A stretch of DNA of 64,000 nt from Paenibacillus ihumii (GCF_001403875.1 NZ_LN884299.1:2790117-2854116), one strand, 5' to 3'. Shown: positions 7,563 through 16,689, counted from the first letter of the stretch. Program-made: numbers and translations. Notes: generated from the sequence alone by a model not told the origin.

Positions 7563-9761
7563 TTATATTGATTGCTCGAAAGCCAGCACCTTGGCCAGTC
7601 CCTTCACATCCAGCCCATCGACAGCAAAAGCACCGCGCACCAGCTCAGGAGGAACGAATTCATCATACTTGCCCAGGTACGGCGCTTCATCCGCATTAAG
7701 CAAGGCTTGCGGATCCGTGGCGGCAGACAGTTCCGCTTGAATGCCTGCCAGCAGCTCCGACGCAGCAGCCCTGCCCGACACGACCATATAATACGGCTCC
7801 ATCGGGACAACCTGGCGCAGCCCCATCGGCTCGGCGAGATTATGCTTCAGAAGACGCTCCAGGGTACGGAACGGTTTGCTTCCCGCCCATGGCACAATAA
7901 ACAGCGAATCGCCGCCCGCCGGAATGACCGTACTGCGCAGCAGCCCGCTTTCCCGGGCCAGTCTGCGCGCTCGTTCCAAGCGGTTCACCGCACCGGCAGC
8001 CAAATATGGGTACAGCGTCTGCTCCTGCAGCACCTGGCGCATTTTCTGCAGGACGCGCGTATGGACGTCGCCGCCGGCCCCTAGCCACAGCGTATCCACC
8101 TTGCCGCGGGAGGACTTGACGTAGACAGCCTTATGCTTGCTGTCCACCTCCTCCACCTTCCACAGCTTGCCGGCCAATGAGAAGCAGTAGCCCGGCGGCG
8201 GCACGGTTGTGATGCTTCCGATCTCCTCGGAGCCGTTATATACCGCATGCTCCTCGTCATCCTTAAACACCGCATAGAAGCGGAAATTGTTTACAACCTT
8301 CTCGCCGCCGAGCCCGATGATCAGCGTGCCTTCCTCCGTCTGCTGGATATGATCGGTCTGGAGCAAATAACGAAGAAGCTGCTTGAACTCCTCCGGCGTT
8401 ATGCCGTGAAAAGCCGGCAAGGTCAGCACGGCCCGCGCCAGCTCGGCAGGCTCTGCTTCACCCATGCTCTTGAGCGTGCTCATCGTCTGATGGTAGAGCA
8501 CCCCGAACGGCTTGCGCCGCAGATCCGGCGGCTCCACCCAGCGCTCGCGGACGTACAGCTCGATAACGGCGATCGCCCGCAGCAGCGTCCACGGCATTCG
8601 CGCAGGCAGCTGCGCCTCCTCGTCCTCTTCCTCCGCGCAGAGGAACATCATCTCCGACGCCTGGTCTTTGCGGCGGCCAGAGCGCCCGAGCCGCTGCACA
8701 AAGCTGGAGCAGCTGTACGGCGCGCCGAGCTGAATGACCCGCTCCAGCTCACCAAGGTCAATGCCGAGCTCCAGCGTCACCGTCGCTGCCGCTACCGCCG
8801 GACCGAGCCCGGACCGGAGTGCTGCTTCGGTCTCCTCGCGCAGCATCGCCGAAATGCTTCCGTGGTGAACGTGGAATACGTCACGCTCCTCGCGCTTCGC
8901 AGCGATCCGCCGCAGCTCCAGCGTTGTCAGCTCTGCGTCCGAGCGGCTGTTGGTGAAGACGAGTGCTTTTTTACGATGCGTATGGTCATAGATGAAGCTG
9001 TAGTACCGCTGCTTGGCTAGCTCCAAATGCTCGGCCTCCCGCTCATCCCGGGCGTCCGGGAACGAGAAATGCTCCACGGATAGCTTCAGCCTCCGTCCTC
9101 CCTGGGGAGACACCACCTCGACCGGATGAGAGGTTCCGGCGCCCAGCCAGCGTGCCGCAGACTCATAATCGCTCAGCGTAGCGGACAGGCCGATTCGGCG
9201 CGGTGAGCAGGAAGCCATCCGCTCCAGCCGGGTCAGCTGGCTCAGCACCTGAATGCCCCGATCCGCTCCCATGAATGCATGGACCTCATCAATCATGATG
9301 TACCGCAAATCATGGAACAAGGCAGGAATCGCATTCGGCCGGTTCATCAGCAGCCCCTCCAGCGATTCCGGGGTAATTTGCAGAACGCCGGATGGGCGCT
9401 GCATAAGCTTTGTCTTCTCCGCCTGGGAGACATCGCCATGCCAATGCCAGACCGGGACCTCCCCCTCCCGGAGCAGCTCGGTAATGCGCTCAAACTGGTC
9501 GTTAATCAGCGCCTTGAGCGGCCCGATATAGAGAATGCCCACAGAACCGGAAGGACGGTGGTACAGCTCCGTCAACGCGGGAAAAAAAGCCGCCTCCGTC
9601 TTGCCCGACGCCGTCCCGGAAGCGATCAGCAGATGATGGCGCGTATCCAGCAGCACGCGGCAGGCCTCGATCTGCGCCTCGCGCAGGCTGTCCCATTGCT
9701 TGCGGTAGATATATTCTTGAATGAAGGGCGCCAAGCGGGAAAAAGGTTTCGCCCCGCTCAT
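7563..9761 (-). CDS. DEAD/DEAH superfamily 2 helicase, Lhr/BrxHI-like
   Basis: This 732-aa helicase is the third gene of the TerB operon. Motif I is SGTASGKTEAAF (about residues 46-57), motif II IDEVHAF, motif III LSATLSD, motif V TLELGIDLG and motif VI QRLGRSGRR. This layout is that of Lhr-like SF2 helicases, a group that includes BrxHI of type 2 BREX systems. About 300 residues after the helicase core resemble the accessory region of that group. The ATG overlaps the stop of the upstream ATPase gene (ATGA), so translation is coupled. It presumably remodels DNA or DNA-protein complexes together with the ATPase and TerB protein; this is inferred from gene order. No nuclease motif was seen in any of the three proteins. 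Confidence 0.93.
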   Translation of the reverse strand: MSGAKPFSRLAPFIQEYIYRKQWDSLREAQIEACRVLLDTRHHLLIASGTASGKTEAAFFPALTELYHRPSGSVGILYIGPLKALINDQFERITELLREGEVPVWHWHGDVSQAEKTKLMQRPSGVLQITPESLEGLLMNRPNAIPALFHDLRYIMIDEVHAFMGADRGIQVLSQLTRLERMASCSPRRIGLSATLSDYESAARWLGAGTSHPVEVVSPQGGRRLKLSVEHFSFPDARDEREAEHLELAKQRYYSFIYDHTHRKKALVFTNSRSDAELTTLELRRIAAKREERDVFHVHHGSISAMLREETEAALRSGLGPAVAAATVTLELGIDLGELERVIQLGAPYSCSSFVQRLGRSGRRKDQASEMMFLCAEEEDEEAQLPARMPWTLLRAIAVIELYVRERWVEPPDLRRKPFGVLYHQTMSTLKSMGEAEPAELARAVLTLPAFHGITPEEFKQLLRYLLQTDHIQQTEEGTLIIGLGGEKVVNNFRFYAVFKDDEEHAVYNGSEEIGSITTVPPPGYCFSLAGKLWKVEEVDSKHKAVYVKSSRGKVDTLWLGAGGDVHTRVLQKMRQVLQEQTLYPYLAAGAVNRLERARRLARESGLLRSTVIPAGGDSLFIVPWAGSKPFRTLERLLKHNLAEPMGLRQVVPMEPYYMVVSGRAAASELLAGIQAELSAATDPQALLNADEAPYLGKYDEFVPPELVRGAFAVDGLDVKGLAKVLAFEQSI

Positions 9762-11098
9762 AGCTCAAACTCCGCCAGGAAGTCATCCAGCTCGTCCTTC
9801 GCCTTGCCCTGGCGCTCGTTCGCGGTGGCTGCATGCTCCCGTTCCCGTTCGCCCAGCAGCGCCTCGAACGAAAGCCCTTCATGCTGATGCAGCATATGCA
9901 GCACATCCATGAAGTCCCGCACCACCTCGCGGGTCGTCAGCAGCTCATCGGCGCCCAGCCGGTTTACGGCCGCCTGCATAAAGGCGATCAGCTGTTCATC
10001 CGCAAGCTGCGCCTCGTAGCCAAAATGCACGGCATGGATATGCCGCAGCTTCTGCAGCAGGATGAGGATTTCCTCATGGGACAGCATATCCAGCTTAAGA
10101 ATCGGCGAAGTATATGTCCTGCGGGAGCCGCTGCTGTAGCGGCCATCCATCAGCCGCGAACGCAGAGCCTCATAGCTGAACAGCCCCCTGCGCTCATCCT
10201 CGACGAACTGCGGCGTCCCGCCCAGATAGATGCCGAGATACTGGGCTTTCCCCTGCATCGTGTCATTAAACATCGTAAGCAGCTTCTCATAGTTGCTCTG
10301 GCGGGAGATGCTGTTCGTGATTTTGTACAAGTTAACTCCTTCATCGATGAACAGCAGCAGCCCCTTATACCCGATGCGTACCGCAAACTCGGACCACAGC
10401 TTCATGTAATCGTACCAGTTGTCATCATCGATGATAACGCCGACGCCGAGCTCCTTGCGCGCCTCCGTCCGTGTGGGAAATTCCCCGCGCAGCCAGCGCA
10501 GCGCCGCCGCCTTCCGGTCGTCATCCCCCAGCTTGCAGCCGCTCCAGTATGCAGCGAGCACCTTGGCAAAATCAAAGCCGTGCACCAGGCTCTGCATCTC
10601 CTGGCATACCGCATAAATACGGAGCTCAACCGCTTCCTGCAGCGCCGGATCGTCAGGGCGCAGCCCGGCTGCCTGCATAAGCTCCTGCTGGAGCGTTGAG
10701 ATCCACTTCTGCAGCATCGCCTCCAGAGCCCCGCCATCCGGCCTCGTTCGGGTGGACAGGTTCATCATCAGCTCCCGGTAGGTTGCGAGCCCTTGCCCTT
10801 TCGTGCCCACAAGCCGCCGCTCGGGCGACAAATCTCCATCCGCAACTACAAATCCCCGATCCATCGCATAGTTGCGCATCATTTGCAGCAGGAAGCTTTT
10901 GCCGCTTCCGTACCGTCCGGTAATCAGGCGAAAAGCGGCCCCGCCCTCCGCGATATTGTCCATATCCTGCAGGATAGAAGCCACCTCGGCCCTGCGGCCG
11001 ACGGCGATATGCTCCAGCCCCACTCGCGGCACGACCCCTGCCGTCAGGGAATTCACCAGCGCCGTGGTCAGCCGCTTTGGTATGGTTACCTGTTTCAT
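9758..11098 (-). CDS. P-loop ATPase, DUF2791 / BrxD-like
   Basis: This 446-aa protein is an AAA/STAND-like P-loop ATPase. Walker A is GRYGSGKSFLLQ (about residues 60-71) and Walker B is LLLFIDEGVNLYKI. Between them lies EFPTRTEARKELGVGVIIDD, typical of the DUF2791 family. In BREX systems this family is BrxD and is paired with the helicase BrxHI, the same pairing seen here. ATG 11098 is preferred over ATG 11116 because GAGGTG precedes it; it then starts 10 bases after the TerB stop codon. The stop overlaps the helicase start. ATP-driven loading of a partner on DNA is the expected role, but this is inference. Confidence 0.9.
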   Translation of the reverse strand: MKQVTIPKRLTTALVNSLTAGVVPRVGLEHIAVGRRAEVASILQDMDNIAEGGAAFRLITGRYGSGKSFLLQMMRNYAMDRGFVVADGDLSPERRLVGTKGQGLATYRELMMNLSTRTRPDGGALEAMLQKWISTLQQELMQAAGLRPDDPALQEAVELRIYAVCQEMQSLVHGFDFAKVLAAYWSGCKLGDDDRKAAALRWLRGEFPTRTEARKELGVGVIIDDDNWYDYMKLWSEFAVRIGYKGLLLFIDEGVNLYKITNSISRQSNYEKLLTMFNDTMQGKAQYLGIYLGGTPQFVEDERRGLFSYEALRSRLMDGRYSSGSRRTYTSPILKLDMLSHEEILILLQKLRHIHAVHFGYEAQLADEQLIAFMQAAVNRLGADELLTTREVVRDFMDVLHMLHQHEGLSFEALLGEREREHAATANERQGKAKDELDDFLAEFEL

Positions 11099-11108
11099 CG
11101 GTGTCACC

Positions 11109-12998
11109 TCATTCATCTGAACATATTGTGCTAGGGTTGCCGAAGAAGGCCTCCAGCTCTGCCCTATACTCCTCCGCGATCTCCTCGCCGTCGATGAGCA
11201 AATCGCCGATCAATTCCATCGCGATTTCGTTAATTTCGTCCAGCAGCAGCTCTGGCATGGAGCCGGCCTGCTCGGCAATTCCGAACCGTACCGCAGCGTC
11301 CTCTCCATCAAGCAGTGCGGCCAATGTTCTGATATGCGCGCTGGACAGCCGGGCAAATAGCTCGCGCCACTCCTGCGGCAGCTCCGTCTCGTTCCCCGCC
11401 TCCGCGGTTTCAATATATCTTCCGCTCCTGCCATTCGGCTCCGCATTCAAGAGGCCGCCATCCCTGTGCGTAGATGCTGCGGAGGAAGGCCCGACCGGAT
11501 CACCGAACGGCTGGGTATCCTTCCCGGGATGATAGAACGTCTGCGTACTCTCCTCGGAATCACCAAACGCCTGCGTATGCTCCTTAGGATAACAGAACGT
11601 CTGTATATCCTCCTCGGAATCGCGGTACGATTCGGCCGTTCTCTCCTGTGCCGGGTCCGCCTCCTCCAGCTCTGCCCAGCCCCGCTCGAAATCGATCTCC
11701 GCCTGCTGCGGCTGCTCTACTGACTCCCGGCTCAGTTCCCGAACCGGCTTGGCCGGCTGCGGCGGCAAAGCTTCTTCCCCGCTCATACCGGTAAGAGGCA
11801 TCTGCTCCAGCGCCTGCTCCTCAAGCAGCAGCATATCCCGTACCTCGTCCGATTCCCGCTGAATCCTGTGCAGCTTCGCCGCGTTGATCTTCACCCTGGG
11901 AAGGCGGGCTTTGGCCCCTTCGGCCTTGCGCTGCTCAAACTCTTTGCGCAGGAAACGGGTAACCAGTTGATCAACCTCCGGCTCCACGGTAATTCCCCGC
12001 AGCTTTCCTCTAAATCCCGTAAACTCGCGCAGCCGATTCTCCGTTAGCCTGACAAGCTGGGTCAAGTACGCGCGCAGCGGAGGATGTCCGCTGATCGGAA
12101 GCACGCTTACCGTCACGCTGCGCCCGTACAACTCGTGATCATATACTGCGGTTCGGAACAGTACCCTGCTGGCCTTTGACTCACGGGGCATACACCTCTC
12201 CAGGAGCCTTGTCCCCTCCGTTCTGGATAAATAGCTATCCACCAGCGTCACCACCTTCGGGGCATAGGCGTGCAATTCCTTTCTCCCTTGTCCTGTGCAG
12301 AAGCGGCTCTTCTCCACGTCGTAATCGATCAGCGTCCGCAGCATGTCCCAGGTTAGCGCAAGCGGCTCAGCAGCAAACCTGCGCTTCCACTCCAGCTCCC
12401 TCAGCTCCGGCGATAAATTCCGGGGGAGCTTCCGCAGCGGCTCAGGTGGCGGCATATCCAGCCCGAACACCAGCGCGTAATCATAAAGCCATTCCCGGAC
12501 GTATGCGTCCAGCTTCGGATACCGCTCCCGATAGGCTATCCATACCTGCTGCATCAGCTCATACCCCTCGGTCGGTTCCTTCGAGCCGATTCCGTGGATC
12601 AGCTCATACAGGTACACAAACAGATAAGACAAATCCGTATCTGGATACCGTCCGGAACGAACCTCTCCCCGCCAATACAGATACCATTTAAGCTGTCCTG
12701 GCTGCATTTGCTCATAGGTAGGCCAGTAGGCATGAAAAGGGACAAACTCCACCGCTGCTCCGCTCTTCCATTCCCATTCACGCGCCTGCTCCACAAACTG
12801 TCGCTCCCGGGAGACATAGCGGAAAGCCTGCCCCCAATCTACATCCCGGCCACCACGCTCTGGGATCACCACCAAGGGCTCTGCCGGCTTCCGTTCCGGC
12901 TCCCCAAGCTCTATCTCGGCAAACGCAGGCTGCTGCTCTAAGCCTCTCCGCTGGCGATCCACGAGCGCGTCTCCCTTCCAGACCCTTCTATCGTTCAT
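11109..12998 (-). CDS. TerB-N / TerB-C domain protein
   Basis: This 629-aa cytoplasmic protein is the first gene of the operon. Residues about 70-190 match the TerB-N domain: FVPFHAYWPTYEQM, LKWYLYWRGEVRSGRYPDTD and LSYLFVYLYELIHGIG. A charged middle section (about 400-530) contains imperfect repeats (EED/KDTQ-F...P motifs such as IQTFCYPKEH and TQAFGDSEE) that look like a flexible linker. The last about 100 residues fit the acidic TerB-C type. TerB-N/TerB-C proteins belong to the Ter-dependent stress systems predicted to link to helicases and ATPases in DNA processing. ATG 12998 has GGAGG ten bases upstream. The promoter with a LexA-like box is 24 bases further up. TerB-N is recognised with confidence; TerB-C less so. 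Confidence 0.88.
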   Translation of the reverse strand: MNDRRVWKGDALVDRQRRGLEQQPAFAEIELGEPERKPAEPLVVIPERGGRDVDWGQAFRYVSRERQFVEQAREWEWKSGAAVEFVPFHAYWPTYEQMQPGQLKWYLYWRGEVRSGRYPDTDLSYLFVYLYELIHGIGSKEPTEGYELMQQVWIAYRERYPKLDAYVREWLYDYALVFGLDMPPPEPLRKLPRNLSPELRELEWKRRFAAEPLALTWDMLRTLIDYDVEKSRFCTGQGRKELHAYAPKVVTLVDSYLSRTEGTRLLERCMPRESKASRVLFRTAVYDHELYGRSVTVSVLPISGHPPLRAYLTQLVRLTENRLREFTGFRGKLRGITVEPEVDQLVTRFLRKEFEQRKAEGAKARLPRVKINAAKLHRIQRESDEVRDMLLLEEQALEQMPLTGMSGEEALPPQPAKPVRELSRESVEQPQQAEIDFERGWAELEEADPAQERTAESYRDSEEDIQTFCYPKEHTQAFGDSEESTQTFYHPGKDTQPFGDPVGPSSAASTHRDGGLLNAEPNGRSGRYIETAEAGNETELPQEWRELFARLSSAHIRTLAALLDGEDAAVRFGIAEQAGSMPELLLDEINEIAMELIGDLLIDGEEIAEEYRAELEAFFGNPSTICSDE

Positions 12999-13021
12999 CG
13001 TCCATAAACCTCCATGGCATC

Positions 13022-13050
13022 ATTATACCACCAAAGCGAAAGCTTGTTCG
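13022..13050 (-). promoter_or_regulatory. Promoter with LexA (SOS)-like box for the TerB-ATPase-helicase operon
   Basis: On the minus strand TATAAT lies at 13027-13022. The 14-mer CGAACAAGCTTTCG (13050-13037) overlaps the -35 and spacer positions. It matches the Gram-positive LexA consensus CGAACRNRYGTTYG in 13 of 14 positions (T for the first G of GTT). The arrangement is that of a repressor blocking polymerase. The TerB ATG is 24 bases downstream of the -10. Confidence 0.6.
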
Positions 13051-13122
13051 TATTTTTTCGAATCAGCTTAAACTATTTCGAACGAATTGAAGGAACTGAT
13101 TTGATTGCTAGTACGGCTCAAC

Positions 13123-13416
13123 TTACAGCGTATTTCCTTCCTGTTTCTTTCGCTCCTGCTGATTTTGCTCCTGCTCCAGATCCTTTAGCAGCTCTTCTTC
13201 AATTTCTTCATCGCTCATATTAAAATCCTCATTCTCTTTGATTCCCAGCTTTTCCTTGATTCGCTTGATGTCGCTGTGCATTTCTTGGCTCCTGAAATGC
13301 ATGCTGAGAACCAAGCCAAAAATAATAGATATCAGAACCACCCCTCCAGCCGGACCAAGAAGGATGGAAACGAATAGAGCAACAGCTATTGCAAGCATCG
13401 TTCCCATGACAGACAT
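13123..13416 (-). CDS. Small membrane protein with acidic tail, unknown function
   Basis: This is a 97-aa protein. Residues about 1-40 form one or two hydrophobic helices (VMGTMLAIAVALFVS, GGVVLISIIFGLVLS). The rest is charged, with EIEEELLKDLEQEQNQQER likely helical or coiled coil. ATG 13416 has GGGAGGG seven bases upstream and is preferred over a TTG at 13434. The family is not recognised; it could be a small lipid-interacting or regulatory protein. Its gene is transcribed on the same strand as the TerB operon but is separated from it by a promoter. Confidence 0.6.
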   Translation of the reverse strand: MSVMGTMLAIAVALFVSILLGPAGGVVLISIIFGLVLSMHFRSQEMHSDIKRIKEKLGIKENEDFNMSDEEIEEELLKDLEQEQNQQERKKQEGNTL

Positions 13417-13503
13417 TATTCTCAACCCTCCCAAGCTTGAAGCAGTTTACGGTGTGAAGTTGATGCCAATTTATGCTCCAAGCGAAATTTTTCTTATAGC
13501 TTT

Positions 13504-13553
13504 AAAAAAAGGGCGAGGTTTGGTTGGAAATCGAACCATAAGCCTCGCTCTTT
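13504..13553 (-). terminator. Intrinsic terminator downstream of the ABC exporter gene
   Basis: GGGCGAGG (13511-13518) pairs with CCTCGCTC (13543-13550), with an inner GGTT/AACC pair. Read on the minus strand the stem is followed by TTTTTTT (plus AAAAAAA at 13504-13510). It lies 90 bases beyond the stop of the ABC exporter. Confidence 0.8.
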
Positions 13554-13642
13554 CTATAGAAGTATGGAAAATTTCATTTGCGAATCAAAGGACGGTCAAA
13601 CCGGCCTTATTGAAAAATCTTCTACTCGGACAGCTCATCGGC

Positions 13643-15361
13643 TCACGCATGCTGGTACTGCGCTTGATGCAGCCTGCTATAGATGCCGCCGGAAGCAACC
13701 AGCTCGGCGTGCCGGCCTTGCTCGGCAATACCGCTCTCGTCGATGACGATGATCCGGTCGGCGTTTTTGATGGTGGCCAGACGGTGGGCGATAACCAGTG
13801 TCGTCCGTCCGATCGACAGCTCAGACAGCGATTGCTGAATCGCCGCCTCGGTCTCGGTGTCAAGCGCCGAGGTCGCCTCGTCCAGAATCAAGATCGGCGG
13901 ATTTTTCAGGAACATTCTGGCGATGGCAAGCCGCTGCTTCTGACCTCCAGACAGCTTCACGCCCCGCTCGCCAATGACCGTATCCATTCCGTCAGGCAAC
14001 CGGCCGATCATCTCCTCCAGAGATGCCCTTCTGGCCGCCTCCCAGATTTGCTCTTCGGTAGCCTCCAGATCCCCGTATTTGATGTTTTCCCGGATCGTGC
14101 CCGAGAAGAGGAACACATCTTGTTGAACGATGCCGATATTTTTGCGCAGCGAGTGCAGCGTCATATCTCGGATATCCATGCCATCGACGGTGATCCGTCC
14201 TCCGTTCACATCGTAGAACCTCGGCAGAAGGCTGCAAATGGTCGTTTTTCCAGCGCCTGAAGGACCGACAAACGCAACCGTTTCTCCCGAGCGAATCGAC
14301 AGATTGATTCCATCCAGAATATTTCGACCTGGCTCATAACCGAACGTTACATTTTCGAAGCGAATATCGCCTCGCAGCGTCTCGACCGCGACGGCATCCT
14401 CCCTATCCGCAATATCCGGTTCGGTATCCAGAATCTCTGTGTACCTCTTGAACCCGGCGATGCCCTTCGGATAACTCTCGATTACGGCGTTGATCTTCTC
14501 AATCGGACGGAAGAAAATATTCGATAATAGTATAAAGGCCATAAATTCGCCCAGTTCAATCTTGCCTTGGATATAAAACCAGGCCCCGCACACCATGACG
14601 AAAATAGTGATAAGCCTCATCAGCATGTAGCTGACCGAAATGCTTCTGGCCATCGTCTTGTAAGCCATCAGCTTCGTCTCGCGGAAATTGCGGTTGTCTG
14701 CCGCGAACAGCTGCTTCTCGTGCTCTTCGTTCGCGAACGATTGAACGACGCGGATTCCGCCGACGTTCTCTTCGATCCGGGCGTTGAAATTACCGACATT
14801 GGCGAACAAGCGGCGATAGGTGCTGGTCATCCTTCCCCCGAACACGATAATCAGCCAAGCCATGATCGGGATGATAATGAAGGTGAGCAGCGCAAGCTCG
14901 AGATTTATATAAGCCATAAGCGAAAAAGAACCTGCAAGGGTCATGACAGCAATAAACACGTCTTCCGGGCCGTGATGTGCTAGCTCACCGATTTCGTTCA
15001 AATCATTCGTCACTCTACCGACCAGATGCCCCGTTTTGTGATTGTCGAAAAACCGGAACGACAGCTTCTGGATATGCTCAAACATTTTTCGCCGCATATC
15101 GGTCTCAATATTGATGCCGAGCATATGTCCCCAGTAGGTGACGATATAGTTCAAAACCGTGTTTAGAGCGTAAACGCACAGCAGTCCAACGCTTGCAAGC
15201 ACGATCATGCTCCAGTTTCCTCCCGGCAGCAGATCGTCGATAAACTTGCTTACGGCTAGCGGGAATCCAAGCTCCAGAACACCCGCGATGACCGCGCAGC
15301 TGAAATCTAGAATAAATAAGCCTTTATAAGGCCGGTAATACGAAAAAAATCGACGCCACAT
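13643..15361 (-). CDS. ABC transporter, fused permease-ATPase (exporter type)
   Basis: This 572-aa half-transporter begins with MWRRFFSYYRPYK, a typical opening of the MsbA/LmrA-type exporters of Firmicutes. Six transmembrane helices span about residues 10-300. The C-terminal ATPase has Walker A GPSGAGKTT, Q-loop VQQDVFLFSG, signature LSGGQKQRLA, Walker B ILILDEATSALD and H-loop IAHRLAT. It should work as a homodimer exporting lipids or drugs. ATG 15361 is preferred because AGAGGAG lies about ten bases upstream; the ATG at 15385 has no RBS. It is preceded by a small DUF5316 gene 67 bases upstream on the same strand. Confidence 0.93.
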   Translation of the reverse strand: MWRRFFSYYRPYKGLFILDFSCAVIAGVLELGFPLAVSKFIDDLLPGGNWSMIVLASVGLLCVYALNTVLNYIVTYWGHMLGINIETDMRRKMFEHIQKLSFRFFDNHKTGHLVGRVTNDLNEIGELAHHGPEDVFIAVMTLAGSFSLMAYINLELALLTFIIIPIMAWLIIVFGGRMTSTYRRLFANVGNFNARIEENVGGIRVVQSFANEEHEKQLFAADNRNFRETKLMAYKTMARSISVSYMLMRLITIFVMVCGAWFYIQGKIELGEFMAFILLSNIFFRPIEKINAVIESYPKGIAGFKRYTEILDTEPDIADREDAVAVETLRGDIRFENVTFGYEPGRNILDGINLSIRSGETVAFVGPSGAGKTTICSLLPRFYDVNGGRITVDGMDIRDMTLHSLRKNIGIVQQDVFLFSGTIRENIKYGDLEATEEQIWEAARRASLEEMIGRLPDGMDTVIGERGVKLSGGQKQRLAIARMFLKNPPILILDEATSALDTETEAAIQQSLSELSIGRTTLVIAHRLATIKNADRIIVIDESGIAEQGRHAELVASGGIYSRLHQAQYQHA

Positions 15362-15428
15362 GGCTGTTATTTCTCCTCTGTTCATTAATTGATAATTCCC
15401 TAGTTATAGGATCAGGATTAAATTTGAT

Positions 15429-15722
15429 TTATTTAGTAATAAAAAAAATGGCTGCAGCAGTTAGGAGAAATGGGAAGCCAAATATAAAGAATGTCGAGGA
15501 TAGCTTGCTTCTAAACTCTTTATTCTCTGCCGTTTCGGCCCCTTGGTTCGCTCTCATTCGATCCCCGCTAATAAGAGCTCCATTAAAAATGCCGGCCAAC
15601 AGCAGCAAAATAATCCCTGCTCCTCCCGATACGTTCATGGCTTGCTTCCAGTCCCAAAGGAAGCCTGCTAATAAAGCTATTACAAGGCTTAAAATCGCTC
15701 CAACCATTAATTTTCTAATCAA
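15429..15722 (-). CDS. DUF5316 family small membrane protein
   Basis: This 97-aa protein has two or three hydrophobic helices. It carries the pattern SGDRMRANQGAETAEN-like (GALISGDRMRANQ), which I recognise from DUF5316 proteins of Bacillus. The second helix contains GAGIILLLLAGIFNGAL and the last FIFGFPFLLTAAAIFF. No function is known. It follows leader copy B, which ends just upstream. The conserved RBS AGGAGGGGGAG on the minus strand sits between the hairpin and the ATG. Confidence 0.75.
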   Translation of the reverse strand: MIRKLMVGAILSLVIALLAGFLWDWKQAMNVSGGAGIILLLLAGIFNGALISGDRMRANQGAETAENKEFRSKLSSTFFIFGFPFLLTAAAIFFITK

Positions 15723-15749
15723 AAAATCTCCCCCTCCTCTCTACACACA

Positions 15750-15830
15750 CAAATGCCCCACCCAAGGATAGCTCTAATCCCTGGTTGAGGCATCGGTGGA
15801 TTCAAGCATCTTCCATGATTATACATCTGA
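15750..15830 (-). promoter_or_regulatory. Hairpin leader element, copy B
   Basis: On the minus strand the order is TCAGATG, TATAAT (15823-15818), CATGGAAGATGCTTGA, then a stem (15754-15792). The stem pairs TGCCTCAAC with the TGGGTGGGGCA side around a loop holding GAGCTA, and ends in TTTGTG. The stem is less perfect than in the other copies. It shares the same box, GGAAG segment and loop core. It lies upstream of the DUF5316 gene. Confidence 0.6.
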
Positions 15831-15879
15831 ATATACAGAGGCGAAAGGTTAGATGCGCTTGAATTCACTGCTGTACCTA

Positions 15880-16689
15880 TTAAGGCTGCTCTGTCCAAGT
15901 TGTTCTCACATATCCTATTCTCATGCCGACACTCTCCATATTTCTATGACTTTGGGTTAAGAAGCCAGCCTGACTTACTACCATATCGCATTTGTTCATG
16001 ACCGCTTCATAGATTCGTCTTCGGATTAGTGCCTGATGAAGTCCAGAATGACGACACTCCGGCAGTGTTCCAGCAAAAGTTAATGATGCCACCGAATTAT
16101 TCATATGCATGACACCTGCAGCTGCAGGAATTTCATCCTTCATTGCTATGAAAAATTTCCAGCCTGGCCTGCCATACAGAACTTGATTATTTTGGGCTAC
16201 ATGGGGAATGCCATCATCGGAAAGCCCGGTACTGCGGCAATGAATTGTTGCATACATGATGAATTCATCCTCGGTCATCTCCCGAATGCGAATATCGTTC
16301 ACTTCAATAACAGCTTGATCCTCTATCGGATAATATAGCGATGTGTGGAACCCGGACTGATAAAATCCTCTCTGGGCAAGCCCAAGCAAAAGACTCTGAT
16401 TCACTCGGGAGGGTACAATTTCAAATTGCGCCTTGCGTTTCCTTACTCTATAGAAGTCGATAATCTCGTCGAGCAACTCAAGCTCATCAGCGCTAATGCC
16501 TTTAACCGTATTGAACGCCGGCCAAGGCATTGTTTCGCTGTATAGCGCTACTGCGCCACCAAATTGCTTCACTTCGACCCCCTCAGGATTGCCGGGTCTT
16601 TCCTGGATCGCTCTCATTCTATCCAGCATATAATCCAATTCTGACTTTTCAATGAATTCAACTTTGTCTTGCGTTAAAGGATGTGACAT
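15880..16689 (-). CDS. GNAT family N-acetyltransferase (two-lobed)
   Basis: This 269-aa protein is about 100 residues longer than a single GNAT. The N-terminal part (1-130) has QFGGAVALYSETMPWPAFN and looks like a degenerate acceptor lobe. The C-terminal part (about 135-265) carries AAAGVMHMNNSVASLTFAG and LPECRHSGLHQALIRRRI, the acetyl-CoA loop, and SHRNMESVGMRIGY. The substrate is unknown. It lies upstream of leader copy B and downstream of an alpha/beta hydrolase gene. The 51-base gap to that gene suggests possible co-transcription with it. ATG 16689 has AAAGGTGC before it. Confidence 0.83.
   Translation of the reverse strand: MSHPLTQDKVEFIEKSELDYMLDRMRAIQERPGNPEGVEVKQFGGAVALYSETMPWPAFNTVKGISADELELLDEIIDFYRVRKRKAQFEIVPSRVNQSLLLGLAQRGFYQSGFHTSLYYPIEDQAVIEVNDIRIREMTEDEFIMYATIHCRSTGLSDDGIPHVAQNNQVLYGRPGWKFFIAMKDEIPAAAGVMHMNNSVASLTFAGTLPECRHSGLHQALIRRRIYEAVMNKCDMVVSQAGFLTQSHRNMESVGMRIGYVRTTWTEQP

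Noticed and set aside
8247..9020. Long plus-strand frame opposite the helicase
   Set aside because: It lies antisense to a gene with full helicase motifs and its wording is Arg/Leu-rich without any family look.
9833..10699. 288-codon plus-strand frame opposite the ATPase gene
   Set aside because: It is antisense to the DUF2791 gene, which has Walker motifs; GC-rich codon shadows explain it.
7563..13050. A full BREX system
   Set aside because: Only BrxD-like and BrxHI-like proteins are present. No PglZ, PglX methylase or BrxA/B/C genes lie in the neighbourhood.
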